32,154 nucleotides of DNA. It comes from Welwitschia mirabilis (taxonomy: Eukaryota > Gnetophyta > Gnetopsida > Welwitschiales). Location: contig JBOZIK010000001.1 in the NCBI GenBank assembly GCA_051453625.1, positions 191,466,653 to 191,498,806 on the forward strand, read 5' to 3'. Positions within the stretch are counted from its first letter, which is position 1; each line of letters begins with the position of its first letter. The position numbers and the translations under genes were made by a program. Below the pieces are notes generated by a model. It was not told the DNA's origin and did not search any database. It was given only the letters and a program-made list of their open reading frames with translations. Shown one piece after another: positions 31,019 through 32,154 of this stretch.

Positions 31019-32154
31019 TGTGATACCTTCTTTTATCTTATCCTATTAAGCACTATTGTTTTCCTACCCTTCCTTTCTTCTTTAATATTTTTACCTGGTA
31101 GACACAACGGAACCTAAGACCGAATTCTACATACTCCTTAATTAGAATTTCTATATTCTAATAAAGACAAATTATACTATCATATATTTACCTATAATTA
31201 ATTTTTAGGTTATTTCAGTTTATAAACAATAGCAATGTCATAAGTTTGTGTCCTCCATTCTTTCTAGTTTTTCATCACATAAAAGATATCTTGTGAATAG
31301 TTGAGGAGATGTAAACTTGTTGTCAACATACATGGATAAATTTTAAAAATAATACCCAATAAATATAATAAAAGGTTGCAACTCTAATTAATGGCATTCC
31401 AACTCGATATCCAGCCACCCTCTAAATATGATTTGCTCTACCTTAGATTCTAAACTATACAAACATGACTATTTCAAATCCATAGATTTTGAATTCATCT
31501 TGAAATATCCCTAATATAGATGATATGTAGTAGGTGAGGTGGATTCATGCTTACAAATGACCCTTGCTTCCTTGAATCATCTCTGAATGATGTAACATGA
31601 CCATCGATACCAAGGGCTCGAGCTATTAAGTCGAAGTAAGTTCATGCATGGGAAGGATAGATAAGTGCTAATCAAATCCACGTCCAAAAGGGTATTATTA
31701 AAAAAAAAGTGCAATGCAACCCACCTTGGTGATGAAATCCAAGTGTGTGGATGAACATTATTAGAATTATCTTGATCTAGTCCTATTCAATGAATACACC
31801 ATACAAATGCATGCAAGCAATTCTAACTAATGTGGATATTTAATGAATTATTTACCTAATTATAGTAATTCTAATCATCATTTGGTTTATTTGATAGAAA
31901 TAATCATAAAAAGAAAGAAATCATATAAGAAAATTTCATTTTTCAAGTTTATAATAATAAAAATCTAGATAAAGGAAATATTCTTTTCTTTTCTTTCTAT
32001 CTAAATAAGGAAATAGTATTTTCTTTTTCTTTCAATAATAATAAAAATATAAAATAATGTACTTAAAAAAACTAAAACATACCTATAGTTATGCCAATCC
32101 TGGAAACATTCTTCTATGCTCATACGATAATCTTCATGGATTGGTGCAAAAATA
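31019..32154 (+). mobile_element. LTR-like repeat, right inverted copy, cut by window end
   Basis: Starts TGTGATACCTTCTTTTATCT and matches the reverse complement of 23534-24651 to the last base of the window, with many substitutions. Its inner edge is sharp, which supports a true element end. The rest of the element lies to the right, outside the window. Confidence 0.6.

Overview
This 32 kb window is AT-rich plant nuclear DNA, roughly 70% A+T by eye, made almost entirely of old transposable elements. Evidence for a plant: Ty1/copia fragments of Sirevirus character with a plant-specific accessory ORF, a plant L1-type LINE reverse transcriptase, a tRNA-like SINE pair, a CACTA-type end, and no bacterial-style gene packing. 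The species cannot be fixed; a flowering plant is safe, anything narrower is a guess. Seven N-gaps interrupt the scaffold. No intact protein-coding gene is visible.

Region 1 (1-3960, + strand) is the 3' part of a decayed Sirevirus-like copia element. It holds a GAG-pre-integrase fragment, a spacer with GTCGACC-type motifs, an accessory ORF (aORF) with an acidic tail, two polypurine tracts and a 3' LTR with a 74-bp tandem array.

Region 2 (4684-12570, - strand) is a structurally complete but pol-less relative. It has two LTRs of about 1.34-1.36 kb, a TTTAA target-site duplication, TG...CA ends, a primer-binding site, gag with a CCHC zinc knuckle, a spacer with AGACATCTT-type motifs, a degenerate aORF and two polypurine tracts. 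I see no protease, integrase or RT. The LTRs match at about four bases in five by eye, so the insertion is old. Both elements kept the aORF and lost most of pol.

Region 3 (12571-18600) holds two copies of one SINE family, a CACTA-like terminus, weak coding remnants, and a GC-rich island beside a 723-N gap. That island may be the promoter and first exon of a host gene on the - strand.

Region 4 (18573-32154) is very AT-rich. Two copies of another LTR face each other in inverted orientation (23534-24651 and 31019-32154). Between them lie a 79-bp minisatellite, a hairpin of about 320 bp with arms of about 150 bp, AT microsatellites, a LINE reverse-transcriptase pseudogene (- strand) and a copia-type primer-binding-site remnant.

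Nothing here acts as a working pathway; the functional links are within elements only. The most interesting signal is the shared design of the two Sirevirus-like elements: family-specific palindromic motif arrays in both the LTR and the spacer before the aORF, doubled polypurine tracts, and retention of the aORF while pol is lost.
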